Positions 35,589 through 44,514 are shown, counted from the first letter of the stretch. The stretch: DNA of 64,000 nucleotides from DSYU01 sp964437595 (GCA_964437595.1 CAYTHO010000005.1:1-64000); one strand, 5' to 3'. Translations and numbers: made by a program. Notes: generated by a model from the letters alone, not told the origin.

Positions 35589-36335
35589 TTACCCGGCCCG
35601 CACCTGGGCCGCGAAGCGGTAGCCTTCACCGGCCATGGTTTCAATATAGCGCGGGCTGGCGGGGTCGTCCCCCAGCGCGTGGCGCAGTTCGGCCATGCGC
35701 GTGTCCACCGTACGCGCGCCGGTGGGATAGTCCCAACCCCACACGGCATCCAAAAGGCGCTCGCGCGTCAGCAGCTCGTTGGGGTGAGTCATCATGTATT
35801 CCAGAACGGACAGCGCCTTGGGGGTCAGCGAGATGGGCGCACCAGCCAGGGTGACCCGCCGCGCGCGGCGGTCGAGGGTGAGGTCGCCTGCTATCAGCAT
35901 CCATGCCGAAGCCAGCGCGGGCTGGCCCGAGCGCACCCGCCGCAGTACGGCGCGCATGCGCGCCAGCAGCTCGTAGGGGTCGAAGGGCTTGTTCAGGTAA
36001 TCGTCGGCGCCCTCCTCTAAGGCCAGCGCCCGTTCGGTGGCCTCCCCCACCTGGGTCAGCAAGATGACCGGCAGCCCGGCAAATGGTTCGCCAGAACGGC
36101 GCAAGCGCCGCAGCACTTCGCGCCCATCCAGGCGCGGCATCAGCACATCCAGCACCACCAGGTCCACCGGCGGCAAACTCCGCGAAACGCCTGCCTCGAT
36201 GCGCTCCAGCGCGGATTGGCCGTCGGCGGCGATGGAAACGTGGAAGCCGGCCCGCTCCAGAAATGGGGCCAGGTTCGCGGTAATGGCTGGTTCATCGTCC
36301 ACCAGAAGGATATGAGGGCGATTTTCGTCGGTCAT
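35589..36335 (-). CDS. OmpR/PhoB-type response regulator
   Basis: A 248-residue regulator. The receiver domain (about 8-130) has acidic pocket D13-D14 (LLVDDEP), phospho-acceptor D63 (VVLDVLMPRLDG) and the Lys of NKPFDPYEL. A winged-helix DNA-binding domain (about 148-243) follows, with LTPKALSVLEYMMTHPNELLTRE and YIETMAGEGYRF typical of the OmpR class. It stands 12 bp after the first solute-binding-protein-like gene and 4 bp before the kinase, so all are probably one transcript. Likely targets are its own operon and the divergent GH31 gene at 39008, which share the 204-bp region 38804-39007 (inference). Confidence 0.95.
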   Translation of the reverse strand: MTDENRPHILLVDDEPAITANLAPFLERAGFHVSIAADGQSALERIEAGVSRSLPPVDLVVLDVLMPRLDGREVLRRLRRSGEPFAGLPVILLTQVGEATERALALEEGADDYLNKPFDPYELLARMRAVLRRVRSGQPALASAWMLIAGDLTLDRRARRVTLAGAPISLTPKALSVLEYMMTHPNELLTRERLLDAVWGWDYPTGARTVDTRMAELRHALGDDPASPRYIETMAGEGYRFAAQVRAG

Positions 36336-36347
36336 ATCACCGCCTCC

Positions 36348-37553
36348 CTACCAGTTTGCCATCAGCGTATTTTCGATGCGGGGCGCAAGGTCACTGATGC
36401 GCTTCTCGATCTCCGCATCCAGGTTCAGGTCGGGATTGGCGAACAGGTCTTTCCATAACTGGTCGCATAAAACATTCAGGCGCGCCTCGATGCCCGCCCA
36501 CAACCGCGCGGAGCGAAACCCGCGCCCGCGTTTGATGCAGTCGATCACCATGCGATAATCCGGGTCTACCGAAAATACCGCGGACTCAAGCGCTGTGCAG
36601 CGGGCCGGGAAATTGGAGGAAATGGTAAATAATTTTTCGAGCACCGGCAGGCTGGTCAGGTGATCGATCAGGCGCAGGCAGTCATAATCGTGGAGCGAGT
36701 GCCGCCAGATGACGAGATGGGTGGAACCCACATAGGGAACCCCCGGCGGCGGCGCGTAGCCGGTATTTTCAGAAATGTCTGGAATCACCCATTCTTTGCG
36801 GGCCTTGATCTCCGGCATGGCCCACTGCCCGCTCAACATCACGGCGTTGTTTCCAGAGAAAAACGCGTTGTTGGTTTGTGTATAGTTCATGCCCTGCGCC
36901 GCTGGGTCCATAAACTGGTGCAGGCTGAAGAAATCGGCCATGCCTTTGCGCCCCTCCGGTTCGATCAGGCTGATTTTGCGATAGTCGGGCGACCGGAAAG
37001 ATCCGCCGCGGCCCCAAATCCAGCTTGCCATGTTGTGAATCACCAGGCCGCCAGTCGCCATCCCAAATGGATAGCGAATACCAATGGCCCGCAAGCGATG
37101 CAGCGTCTCAATCATAGCTTCGGGGGTCTGAAAGGCCTCTGCCTCAAGAATCCCCGCCTTTGCCAGCAAATCTTTTCGATAATAAATGAGGCGCGTATCG
37201 AGCGACCAGGGAATGCTGTTCACCCCCGGCGGTTCTACCCGACCATTGCGCAGCGGTATGTCATTGTCAGGCGGCCAGCCGCTTTCCACAAAAGCCGCTC
37301 GGTCTCCCAGGGCATTCAGTTCGGCCAGGCTGATGAGCCGCAGCGCGCGCAGGTTTTTTAGATTATCCAGCCAGGTGGAGCCAACCTGAGACATATCCGG
37401 CCCGCGCTGCTGCATGCCAATCTGTAAAATATTATTCCAACTGGATGCCCAACTAAATAACTGGTGCTTTGTGTGAACGCTCGAACGTTGCTCAAAAGCG
37501 TTCAGATCGAGAACGCTTTCCTGGACCATTGTCGATAACTCGATCTCTTTCAC
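36348..37553 (-). CDS. Cytoplasmic solute-binding-protein-like protein (copy 1)
   Basis: A 401-residue protein with the fold signatures of sugar ABC-transporter binding proteins (SBP family 1): GPDMSQVGSTWLDNLKNL, IPWSLDTRLIYYRKDLLAKAGI, FGMATGGLVIHNMASWIWGRGG and FFSGNNAVMLSGQW. It has no signal peptide: it opens straight into the first strand (KEIELSTM). The GTG start is four bases after GGGAG, and an in-frame stop lies 13 codons upstream, so no export signal can be missing from the call. About half its residues match the next gene upstream, so the pair is a tandem duplication. No permease or ATPase genes are near. Its position 12 bp before a response regulator suggests intracellular ligand sensing for that system (inference). 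Confidence 0.85.
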   Translation of the reverse strand: MKEIELSTMVQESVLDLNAFEQRSSVHTKHQLFSWASSWNNILQIGMQQRGPDMSQVGSTWLDNLKNLRALRLISLAELNALGDRAAFVESGWPPDNDIPLRNGRVEPPGVNSIPWSLDTRLIYYRKDLLAKAGILEAEAFQTPEAMIETLHRLRAIGIRYPFGMATGGLVIHNMASWIWGRGGSFRSPDYRKISLIEPEGRKGMADFFSLHQFMDPAAQGMNYTQTNNAFFSGNNAVMLSGQWAMPEIKARKEWVIPDISENTGYAPPPGVPYVGSTHLVIWRHSLHDYDCLRLIDHLTSLPVLEKLFTISSNFPARCTALESAVFSVDPDYRMVIDCIKRGRGFRSARLWAGIEARLNVLCDQLWKDLFANPDLNLDAEIEKRISDLAPRIENTLMANW

Positions 37554-37585
37554 GTGTCTCCCAGATTGGAGAAAGACGCTGGGGG

Positions 37586-38803
37586 CTACCAGCTAGACAG
37601 CAAGGTTCTCTCCAGGCGAGTGGCAAGCTCGCGGGTACGGCGTTCGATCTCGCTTTCCAGGTTCAGGTCTGGATTGGCAAAAAGATCTTCCCAAAGTTGA
37701 TCCAGCATGGCGCTCAGGCGCATCTCCACCCCGGCCCACAGGTGGGCAGTGCGGAAACCACGCCCCGCGCGGATGCATTCGATCACCTTCTGGTAGTCGG
37801 GGTCGGTGCTGAACGGGGCGGTAGCCAGAACGGAATTGCGGGATGGGAAATTCCCGGTATTGCGGAATATATTTCGCAGTACCTGCGGGCCGGTGAGGTG
37901 ATCAATCAGCTTGAGCGTATCTTGATCGTGGAGGGAGTGACGCCAGATGACCAGGTGCGTACCGCCAACGTAAGGAATGCCGGGCGGCATGGCGCAACCA
38001 TAATTCTCATATACCTGCATATTGCGTTCTGGATAAACCTTGATCGATTCACCCACCCACTGACCGCTGAGCAGAACAGCGGAGTAACCATCATAAAAGG
38101 ATAAATCCGAACCGAAATATCCCTGGCGGCGCGCATCTGGGTGAATAAAGCGGTGCAGGGAGAAATAATCCACCATGCCGCGCCTGGATTCAGGCTCGGT
38201 GATCGCCATCTTGCGGTAATCGGCGGAGCGAAAAGCTCCCCCGCGCCCCCAGATAAAGCCGGCGATGTTGTGCAGCGAGAGCCCGCCAGTCGCCATCGAC
38301 AGCGGATATTCAACCCCGGCAGCCTGCAGGCGTTCGAGAGTCTCAATCATGGCCTCAGGAGTGGAAAAGGCCCCTTCCTCGCGAACCCCGGCTTTGGCCA
38401 GGATATCGCGCCGGAAATGGATGAGGCGGGTATCTACCACCCAGGGGATGCTGGCAATACTGCGCCGGGCGGTTACCTCCTGGTTGGGTCTCTGCAGAGG
38501 CGAGGGCAGCATGCGCTCGCGGGGCCACGCCGAAGTTATAAACGCCTCCTCGCCCCCCAGGGCATTGATTTCTGACGTGCTGAACGGGCGCAGGGCACGC
38601 ATTTCATTCAAGTTTTCTAACCAGGTGGAACCCACTTCTGAAACATCGGGCCCTTTTTGATACAGCCCGATTTGCAAAATGCTGTTCCAGCCGGTGCTCC
38701 AGTCGAACTGCTTATGCCGTACCTGGAGGAAAACCTTTTCACTAAATTTCGCCAGATCAAGGTTATCCGCCGTGATCATCGACGATAATTCAATTTCTCT
38801 CAA
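37586..38803 (-). CDS. Cytoplasmic solute-binding-protein-like protein (copy 2)
   Basis: A 405-residue paralog of the gene 32 bp downstream, sharing collinear motifs: REIELSSM at the start, GPDVSEVGSTWLENL, IPWVVDTRLIHFRRDILAKAGV, SMATGGLSLHNIAGFIWGRGG and VLLSGQWV. The start is a TTG with GGAGAGG five bases upstream. The frame is closed by a stop 14 codons above the TTG and contains no ATG or GTG in between, so there is no room for a signal peptide. It is the first gene of the operon copy 2 - copy 1 - regulator - kinase. The differences between the copies (for example an extra loop after residue ~100) may reflect two ligands. Sugar binding is inferred from the family and the divergent GH31 gene. 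Confidence 0.85.
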   Translation of the reverse strand: MREIELSSMITADNLDLAKFSEKVFLQVRHKQFDWSTGWNSILQIGLYQKGPDVSEVGSTWLENLNEMRALRPFSTSEINALGGEEAFITSAWPRERMLPSPLQRPNQEVTARRSIASIPWVVDTRLIHFRRDILAKAGVREEGAFSTPEAMIETLERLQAAGVEYPLSMATGGLSLHNIAGFIWGRGGAFRSADYRKMAITEPESRRGMVDYFSLHRFIHPDARRQGYFGSDLSFYDGYSAVLLSGQWVGESIKVYPERNMQVYENYGCAMPPGIPYVGGTHLVIWRHSLHDQDTLKLIDHLTGPQVLRNIFRNTGNFPSRNSVLATAPFSTDPDYQKVIECIRAGRGFRTAHLWAGVEMRLSAMLDQLWEDLFANPDLNLESEIERRTRELATRLERTLLSSW

Positions 38804-39007
38804 TGTGCCCTCTCCACATGATGTTCCATTCGCTGTCCTTTTATTATATCCCAGTTCTGGTTTTTTTCCCGTGCGTTATTTGGTTTTATAATTGCAACGG
38901 GCGTAAAAAAACAGCACCTGCCATAACAAATTTGCAAAGCGAAGGCAGAACGAGCTGAAGGTAAAACCAGACTGAAATCACAAAGACAATGTTCAGGAGG
39001 ATTCAGA
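38804..39007. promoter_or_regulatory. Divergent control region between the SBP-like/two-component operon and GH31
   Basis: This 204-bp AT-rich region must carry both promoters. On the plus strand TATAAT lies at 38887-38892, about 115 bp before the GH31 start. On the minus strand TATAAT lies at 38843-38848, about 40 bp before the TTG of copy 2. Clear -35 boxes are not seen, as would suit promoters needing an activator such as the OmpR-type regulator. GGAGG at 38997-39001 is the GH31 SD. Confidence 0.45.
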
Positions 39008-40999
39008 ATGGCATTTCAACTGTCTATCCATGACAATGTTCTTTTCTGGCGCTTCAACGGCGAAATCCTCAGCCTCGCGCCGTGGGGACCTGACGGCGCG
39101 AGGGTGCAGGCAACCAACCTGGCGGAGCTCCCAGAGATGCCCGGGGCGTTAATCGAAACCCCGAGCGCGCCGGAAGCGCAAGCGACCGCCGCGGAAGGCA
39201 AAGGGGTGCTGACCAACGGCAAGCTGCGCGCGGAAATCTGGCCGGACGGCACGCTGCATTTCTATAACGCGCGAACGGGCGCCGTGCTGCTGGAAGAGCC
39301 GGAGCCCATTTTCAACAAGCCGCCCGCGCGCTGGTACCGCCCGCAGCAGGGCAGCAATCTGTCCAGGATTGACACGCACTTCCGCGCCAACCCGGGCGAG
39401 CGCATCTACGGCCTGGGCCAGCACCAGCACGGCCTGCTGGATAACAAAGGCTGCGTGATCGACCTGGAACAGCGCAACACGGAAGTGTGCATTCCCTTTT
39501 ATATTTCCAGCCTGGGCTATGGGTTCTTGTGGAACAACCCCGGCGTGGGGCGCGTGGAGTTGGGCAACAACCTCACCCGCTGGGTGATGGAAGCCACCCG
39601 CGGCATCGATTACTACATTGTCGCTGGCGACACGCCAGCCGAAATCCTGGCGAAGTACATCGACGCCACCGGGCACCCGCCGCTGCTGCCCGATTTTGCG
39701 CTGGGCTTCTGGCAGTGCAAGCTGCGCTACCGCACCCAGCAAGAGCTGCTGGACGTGGTGCGCGAGTATAAAAAGCGCGGCCTGCCGCTGGCGGTGATCG
39801 TCTCAGATTACTTCCACTGGCGCATGATGGGCGATTGGGCCATGGACCCGCGCGACTGGCCCGACCCCGCCGCGATGATGAAAGAGCTGAAAGACCTGGG
39901 CGTTGAGCTGATGGTATCCGTCTGGCCGACGGTGAACGCCAACAACCCGGTTTATACGGAGATGAACGAGCGTGGGCTGCTGGCCCGCACGGTGCACGGC
40001 GTGCAGGCGCACATCCCCATTTGGGATACGGAACCCGAGGGCGTAGCCATGGCGGCCTATTACGACGCCACCAACCCGGAGGCGCGCAAGTTCGTTTGGG
40101 AACGGGTCAAGAAGGGCTACCTGGATTACGGCGTGCGGGTGTTCTGGCTGGACGCCGACGAGCCCGAGCTGATGCCGATGCACGCGGAAAACATCCGCTA
40201 CGCGCTGGGCACCGGGCTGGAAGTGACCAACATCTACCCGCTGCTGCACCAGAAGGGCTTTTACGAAGGCATGCTCGCCGAAGGTCAGAACGAGGTCATC
40301 AACCTCTCCCGCTCGGCCTGGGCGGGGACGCAGCGCTACGGGGCGGCGGTGTGGTCGGGCGACATCCGCTCGCGGTTCGATATCCTGCGGGCGCAGATCC
40401 CGGCAGGGCTGAACATCGCTATGAGCGGCATCCCCTGGTGGACGACCGACATCGGCGGGTTCATGGACGGCGACACCCGCACCGACTACTTCAAAGAGCT
40501 GATCGTGCGCTGGTTCCAGTACGGCGTGTTCTGCCCGCTGTTCCGCCTGCACGGCGTGCGCCAGCCGCTGAACGGGCTGTACGGCGCGCAGTCGTCCGGG
40601 GCGGATAACGAGGTGTGGAGCTTTGGCGAGCAGGCCTACGAGATCATCCGCGGGCTGCTGTTCCTGCGCGAGAAGCTCAAGCCCTACCTGCGCGCGCTCA
40701 ACCAGGCCGCGCACCAGCACGGCGCGCCGCCCATGCGCCCGCTGGTGTACGACTTCCCCGCCGACCCCGCCGCCGCCAACCTGGCGGATCAGTTCATGCT
40801 CGGGCCAGACCTGCTGGTGGCCCCGGTGGTTGAGCAGGGCGCGCTTTCACGGGACGTATACCTTCCGGCGGGCGCGGACTGGCTGGACGCCTGGACGATG
40901 AAGGAAGTGAGAGGCGGTCAGCGCATCACAGCGGATGCTCCGCTGGAGCGCATTCCCGTGTATTGGAGGAAAGGCAGCGGGTTTGTGTTTCGGTTCTGA
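39008..40999 (+). CDS. GH31 family alpha-glycosidase (alpha-xylosidase/alpha-glucosidase type)
   Basis: A 663-residue GH31 enzyme without signal peptide, so cytoplasmic. The N-terminal beta-sandwich (about 1-215) leads into the TIM barrel, beginning with LGFWQCKLRYRTQQELLDV. The predicted nucleophile is D382 in FWLDADEPE and the acid/base D452 in VWSGDI; GIPWWTTDIGGF is the typical substrate-loop motif. The C-terminal beta domains contain MLGPDLLVAPVVEQGA. This branch includes alpha-xylosidases and oligosaccharide alpha-glucosidases; the exact sugar is not clear. The GGAGG SD is eight bases from the ATG. It is divergent from the SBP-like/two-component operon, which probably controls it. Confidence 0.92.
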   Translation: MAFQLSIHDNVLFWRFNGEILSLAPWGPDGARVQATNLAELPEMPGALIETPSAPEAQATAAEGKGVLTNGKLRAEIWPDGTLHFYNARTGAVLLEEPEPIFNKPPARWYRPQQGSNLSRIDTHFRANPGERIYGLGQHQHGLLDNKGCVIDLEQRNTEVCIPFYISSLGYGFLWNNPGVGRVELGNNLTRWVMEATRGIDYYIVAGDTPAEILAKYIDATGHPPLLPDFALGFWQCKLRYRTQQELLDVVREYKKRGLPLAVIVSDYFHWRMMGDWAMDPRDWPDPAAMMKELKDLGVELMVSVWPTVNANNPVYTEMNERGLLARTVHGVQAHIPIWDTEPEGVAMAAYYDATNPEARKFVWERVKKGYLDYGVRVFWLDADEPELMPMHAENIRYALGTGLEVTNIYPLLHQKGFYEGMLAEGQNEVINLSRSAWAGTQRYGAAVWSGDIRSRFDILRAQIPAGLNIAMSGIPWWTTDIGGFMDGDTRTDYFKELIVRWFQYGVFCPLFRLHGVRQPLNGLYGAQSSGADNEVWSFGEQAYEIIRGLLFLREKLKPYLRALNQAAHQHGAPPMRPLVYDFPADPAAANLADQFMLGPDLLVAPVVEQGALSRDVYLPAGADWLDAWTMKEVRGGQRITADAPLERIPVYWRKGSGFVFRF

Positions 41000-41051
41000 T
41001 TTAGAATTAAAACACATCGCCGAGATTTTATGGATCTTTCGAGGAGTGCAC

Positions 41052-42197
41052 ATGACTATCTCGAAACAATTGATTTCCCTTATGTTGTTCTTTTGCCTTC
41101 TAACCGTAGGGTGCTCGCCAAAGGTGGAAACCCCAATTGCTGGTTTCTTGCCAAAAACCAGCAGTTCAACATTGCCGGTGCGTGAGATCTGGTGTCAGAA
41201 TGCCGCCAGTCCTGTCTCGTATCCAACGGTATCTAATGGGCTCATCTATACCATCCAGGAAGTAACCGATGCGCATGAAGTATTGATTGTTGTGTATGAT
41301 CCGGATGGGGATGTGGTCTGGCAACAAAAGGCTGAGGGCTATGGATTACCAGGGTATTGGTTTAACCAGGATGGCTTTTTGGTGACTGGAACAAGCACCT
41401 CACAAACCGTGTTAAATGCCCAGACGGGAGAGGTAATCTGGCATAATAATTTCATGATAAGCGGAGGGATGGCTGTTGGTGATCATAAAGTCTTTATAAC
41501 CACCTACGACTTAATCCGGGCACTCGATATTGAAAATGGGAAGGTTATCTGGGAAATTTCCGGGCAAGGACGAGCTGGGGCAACGGCGCCCTATTTCATG
41601 CCGGGCGACAACCTTCTTCTATTAGATCAGGCCACCTATCGCGTTGTCGATGCTACGTCTGGCAAACTCCGCTATGAAACCGAGAGAACGTTTGACTTCC
41701 AGGAACCACCGAGCACGAACCAGGGGGTCATACATCAGGGCAGGTATCTTCGCATTACTCCAAAAGGGCTTGAAGTACTGGATCCAATGACCGCCAAGCT
41801 TCTTCACCGGTTTGAGGGGGCGTACGAGCCTCTTTTCCAATACCCATTCGTCAATAATGGTCTGGTATATCTGAACGGCTATTGGGCGGTTGTGGTCCTG
41901 GACATCGATCGGTTGGAAACGGTTTGGACACATGCCTTCAGCCGCGATTTTAAAGCTGAGGGGCCAAAGATTGAAGGCGGGCCAGTGTTGTTTCAGGATG
42001 CCGTTTATGTCATCCTTTCAGATGCCAGCATTCGAGCGCTTGATGTTCGTTCGGGAGAGGAAATTGGTAAATGGCAGGGACGGCAGGTGGAACGCCGTTG
42101 GGGAATTGGAACGCCAATATCCCCCGGCTTTGCCGTTGATGGTGACCGATTTTATGTCTCATTTGGAACCAATGAAATTTGTGCCTTTGGGAAATAA
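41052..42197 (+). CDS. Lipoprotein with PQQ-like (BamB-type) beta-propeller
   Basis: A 381-residue protein with a lipoprotein signal (about 1-20) and lipobox LTVGC. The rest is built of repeated short beta blades with the PQQ-repeat pattern of an aromatic 'W' after a Val-rich strand (DGDVVWQQKAEG, TGEVIWHNN, NGKVIWEISGQG, LETVWTH), i.e. a propeller exposed outside the membrane. The role is unknown; such propellers scaffold or bind proteins. The frame runs back to 40935 into the GH31 gene, but the ATG at 41052 with GAGGAG six bases upstream is the start. Base composition looks noticeably more AT-rich than its neighbours, and a transposase remnant lies directly downstream, so recent acquisition is possible. 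Confidence 0.8.
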   Translation: MTISKQLISLMLFFCLLTVGCSPKVETPIAGFLPKTSSSTLPVREIWCQNAASPVSYPTVSNGLIYTIQEVTDAHEVLIVVYDPDGDVVWQQKAEGYGLPGYWFNQDGFLVTGTSTSQTVLNAQTGEVIWHNNFMISGGMAVGDHKVFITTYDLIRALDIENGKVIWEISGQGRAGATAPYFMPGDNLLLLDQATYRVVDATSGKLRYETERTFDFQEPPSTNQGVIHQGRYLRITPKGLEVLDPMTAKLLHRFEGAYEPLFQYPFVNNGLVYLNGYWAVVVLDIDRLETVWTHAFSRDFKAEGPKIEGGPVLFQDAVYVILSDASIRALDVRSGEEIGKWQGRQVERRWGIGTPISPGFAVDGDRFYVSFGTNEICAFGK

Positions 42198-42209
42198 AAA
42201 TCAGGGCCG

Positions 42210-42600
42210 TTACTCATTCTTCAATTGAGAGGTCGGCAAGATAATCTGCTTCGAACCCCAGGGGATCGTTTTCAACCCAACGCCGATCTTAAGCCGGTCC
42301 ATCTGCTGGCGGGCAAATACCTTTGCCGTTATCCCTTTGGGCAGGTTCTTCGTGCCCATTTTGCAGGCCAGGTTGATGAAGGATGCAGCCACGCTGTGTT
42401 CATCCGCGTGCGGTCGGCTTCCTCGTTAATCAGGACATGCCAGACTGTTACCAGCAGCTTGCGAGTAATCGCTACAATCGCATTCAAGCTACCGAGACGA
42501 GGTTCCGGTCGGGCTAGCTCCTTTTTCTAGAACGGGTGGTCCTGTACGGCCTTATTGGCGGCATCGACCATTGCGATCCGAGATGGGTCGTTTTCTCCCG
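42210..42600 (-). pseudogene. Remnant of an IS110-like transposase (C-terminal part)
   Basis: On the minus strand about 125 codons resemble the C-terminal end of IS110/IS116-type transposases, going by my memory of the family: PRLGSLNAIVAITRKLLVTV followed by WHVL, then in another frame NLACKMGTKNLPKGITAKVF and DRLKIGVGLKTIPWGSK. The pieces are joined only by a frameshift near 42400, and a TAG interrupts the upstream part near 42528. The DEDD catalytic half and the element's ends are missing. It fills most of the 473-bp gap after the propeller lipoprotein and shows an old insertion here. Confidence 0.65.
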
Positions 42601-42670
42601 GGGTCGGCAAAGTGCGATAAAATACCTTTGCATTATCCGCAATTATCCGCCTTATCCTGGAGCAGATCCG

Positions 42671-43072
42671 ATGTCCAAGCGAAATACCAAGCAAGCCATG
42701 TACCAGCCGCGCCCCTTAGCGTACCCCGACCGGAAAAAGCCAATCGGAAAGGGCGCTGCTAAGACTGCGGCGAAGCCCAGCCGCGCAGCCAGCACCCGCC
42801 CTGCCAGTAAAGCCGCGCAGGCGGCGGCAGCGCGCAGCAGCACGGCGGACCCGTTTGTTCTGCGGGTGCGCATGATTGCGATTGTTGTGGTCCTGACCAT
42901 CTTCTTCGGCGGCGTCGCCTGGGCGGTCGAATTGAACGGGGTGCTTGGAGTCCCAGAAGCGATTGCCTTCATCGCGATGGGTTTTGTGGGCGGGCTGGCT
43001 GTCTACGTGGCTATACGCACAGCAGCCGTCATTGAGAAAGTAAACGAGTTCAAGCGCCGGCGCGGGCTGTAG
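42671..43072 (+). CDS. Small membrane protein with basic, Ala-rich N-terminus
   Basis: A 133-residue protein I do not recognise. Residues 1-62 are basic and low-complexity (Lys/Arg/Ala/Ser/Pro), probably disordered and cytoplasmic or nucleic-acid-contacting. Two membrane helices follow (about 68-88 and 93-117), ending in a short basic tail (NEFKRRRGL). The frame extends upstream to 42536, but the ATG at 42671 with GGAG about nine bases upstream is preferred, since the upstream part is transposase-remnant DNA. Convergent with the DUF362 gene. Confidence 0.6.
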   Translation: MSKRNTKQAMYQPRPLAYPDRKKPIGKGAAKTAAKPSRAASTRPASKAAQAAAARSSTADPFVLRVRMIAIVVVLTIFFGGVAWAVELNGVLGVPEAIAFIAMGFVGGLAVYVAIRTAAVIEKVNEFKRRRGL

Positions 43073-43083
43073 AACCGCGGTTA

Positions 43084-43138
43084 GAAAAAACGATCCCTCA
43101 CCCGCCGCTCGCATTCAGCGGAACGGCGGGTGAGGGAT
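43084..43138 (-). terminator. Terminator between convergent genes
   Basis: A perfect 15-bp stem (43093-43107 with 43124-43138, sixteen-base loop) has an A-run at 43085-43090, which is a T-run when read on the minus strand. It thus mainly serves the DUF362 gene ending at 43213 and probably also the plus gene ending at 43072. Confidence 0.82.
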
Positions 43139-43212
43139 GACTACGTAAGATCTGGATGCCGCAGAACCGGTTCAGCGCGGGAGGCAGCGCATGGCTGCCG
43201 CACTCAAGAGCC

Positions 43213-44355
43213 CTACGCTTCTGCCACAGCGAACGGCAGGCGCACATCATCAATCGAGGCGCCCGCAACGTAGATATCCCCCAGCGGGAACGTGCCCAGG
43301 CCTAACTCCCCGGCCATGCGCAGGTAATTCTCGCTGCGCACGAAGGGCGCGGTGCGGTCGGCGGCGGTCGGGTCGAAGCCCATCACGGCGGTGCACACCA
43401 CATCGGTCGCCAGCGGATCTTTGCCCGCCAGCATCATGTTGGCTTTGCGGGCGCGCATGGTTTTATTCCAGGGGCCCTCGCCGCCCTCGCAGGTGTAGAT
43501 GCCATCGACGATAGAAAGCGTCACCGGGCGGGTGCGGTTCAAATCGAGGATGTTGCCGATCAGCCTGTGGTCTACGCCGTCCTGGAAGCCGCCGTGGATC
43601 ATCGTGCGATTGTTATCTTTGGGACTCTTCTGGTATTTACCCATGGGGGTGATCCCGACCAGGTTCTTCATCGCCATGGTAACGCCGGCGGTGTAGTGGC
43701 ACTTCAGCTTGGGCACCGAAATGAAGGCGTCAATCTCTCCCAGGATGGGATTGAGGGTGAAATCCTCGTAGACGAAGGGATTGATGCCTGGAGACATGGT
43801 CGTGAAGCCTGGGTAAGGCTCGGGCTTATTGAGATCGACCAGCTCAGCGTTTACGGCTTTTGCCACTTCATCGTAACCCCATACTCCCCAGGTGTCCGGC
43901 TCGAACAGGCCCTCGACGATGCTGATCTTGCTGGCCCCCGCGTCGCGCAGCAGCTCGCACAGCGAACGGACCACCTGCGGGTGGGTCAGGTAGATTTCGG
44001 TCGTCGGTTGGGTAAACTTGCTCGGCCACCAGGACCCGCCGGTGAGGTTGATTTTGACCGCCACGCGCGCCCCCGGGCGGATGACGTCGCCCAGGCCGCC
44101 GATGCCGTCCAGCAGGGTCTCCAGCGACTGGCGCACAGCCTGGGGATCATAGCTGCTGATTTTGTCGATCGCCACGGTGGCTTTGGCTGCCGAGGCGGAA
44201 GGCGCGGTGGGCAGGGTGAGTGGGGCGGCGGCGGTAGGAGCCGCCGGGCTGGCGGCAGGCGGGCTCAGCGGCGCGCGCGGCTGGCAGGCGGATACCGCCA
44301 GGCCGGCGCAGCCCAGGCCAAGGGTACGTAAGAATCGGCGGCGTGTGTGTTTCAT
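43213..44355 (-). CDS. Tat-exported DUF362 domain protein
   Basis: A 380-residue protein with a twin-arginine signal (RRRFLRTLGLGCAGLAVSAC, about 5-24) that also ends in a lipobox-like SAC, then a Pro/Ala linker (about 27-57) and a DUF362 domain. Motifs seen: VAVKINLTGGS, LTHPQVVRSLCELLRDAGA, SVPKLKCHYTAGVTMAMKNL and the late CTAVMGFDP. DUF362 proteins often accompany iron-sulfur proteins, but no CxxC cluster is present here. Tat export implies folding, perhaps with a cofactor, before export. The ATG at 44355 has GGGAG eight bases upstream; a TTG one codon earlier is the other option. Confidence 0.85.
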   Translation of the reverse strand: MKHTRRRFLRTLGLGCAGLAVSACQPRAPLSPPAASPAAPTAAAPLTLPTAPSASAAKATVAIDKISSYDPQAVRQSLETLLDGIGGLGDVIRPGARVAVKINLTGGSWWPSKFTQPTTEIYLTHPQVVRSLCELLRDAGASKISIVEGLFEPDTWGVWGYDEVAKAVNAELVDLNKPEPYPGFTTMSPGINPFVYEDFTLNPILGEIDAFISVPKLKCHYTAGVTMAMKNLVGITPMGKYQKSPKDNNRTMIHGGFQDGVDHRLIGNILDLNRTRPVTLSIVDGIYTCEGGEGPWNKTMRARKANMMLAGKDPLATDVVCTAVMGFDPTAADRTAPFVRSENYLRMAGELGLGTFPLGDIYVAGASIDDVRLPFAVAEA

Positions 44356-44497
44356 CAATAATCTCCCTTTCTAAAAAAAGTTGATGGGGAGGGCCGTGTC
44401 ATCGGGCAGGAAGCAGACTCCTCCTTTAAGATCAAACCTGGAATTCCTATCATTATAAGGTTTTATCTGGTAATTTAACCTTTCACTTATTACAACT

Positions 44498-44506
44498 TGC
44501 TATAAT
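44498..44506 (+). promoter_or_regulatory. Extended -10 promoter, leaderless start
   Basis: TGCTATAAT is an extended -10 element whose TATAAT (44501-44506) ends eight bases before the ATG at 44515. No SD fits in between, so the regulator mRNA is probably leaderless. Confidence 0.55.
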
Positions 44507-44514
44507 ACGACTGA

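Noticed and set aside
38804..39007. TTTGCAAA palindrome as a LacI-type operator
   Set aside because: Only eight bases with no flanking symmetry; too short to claim.
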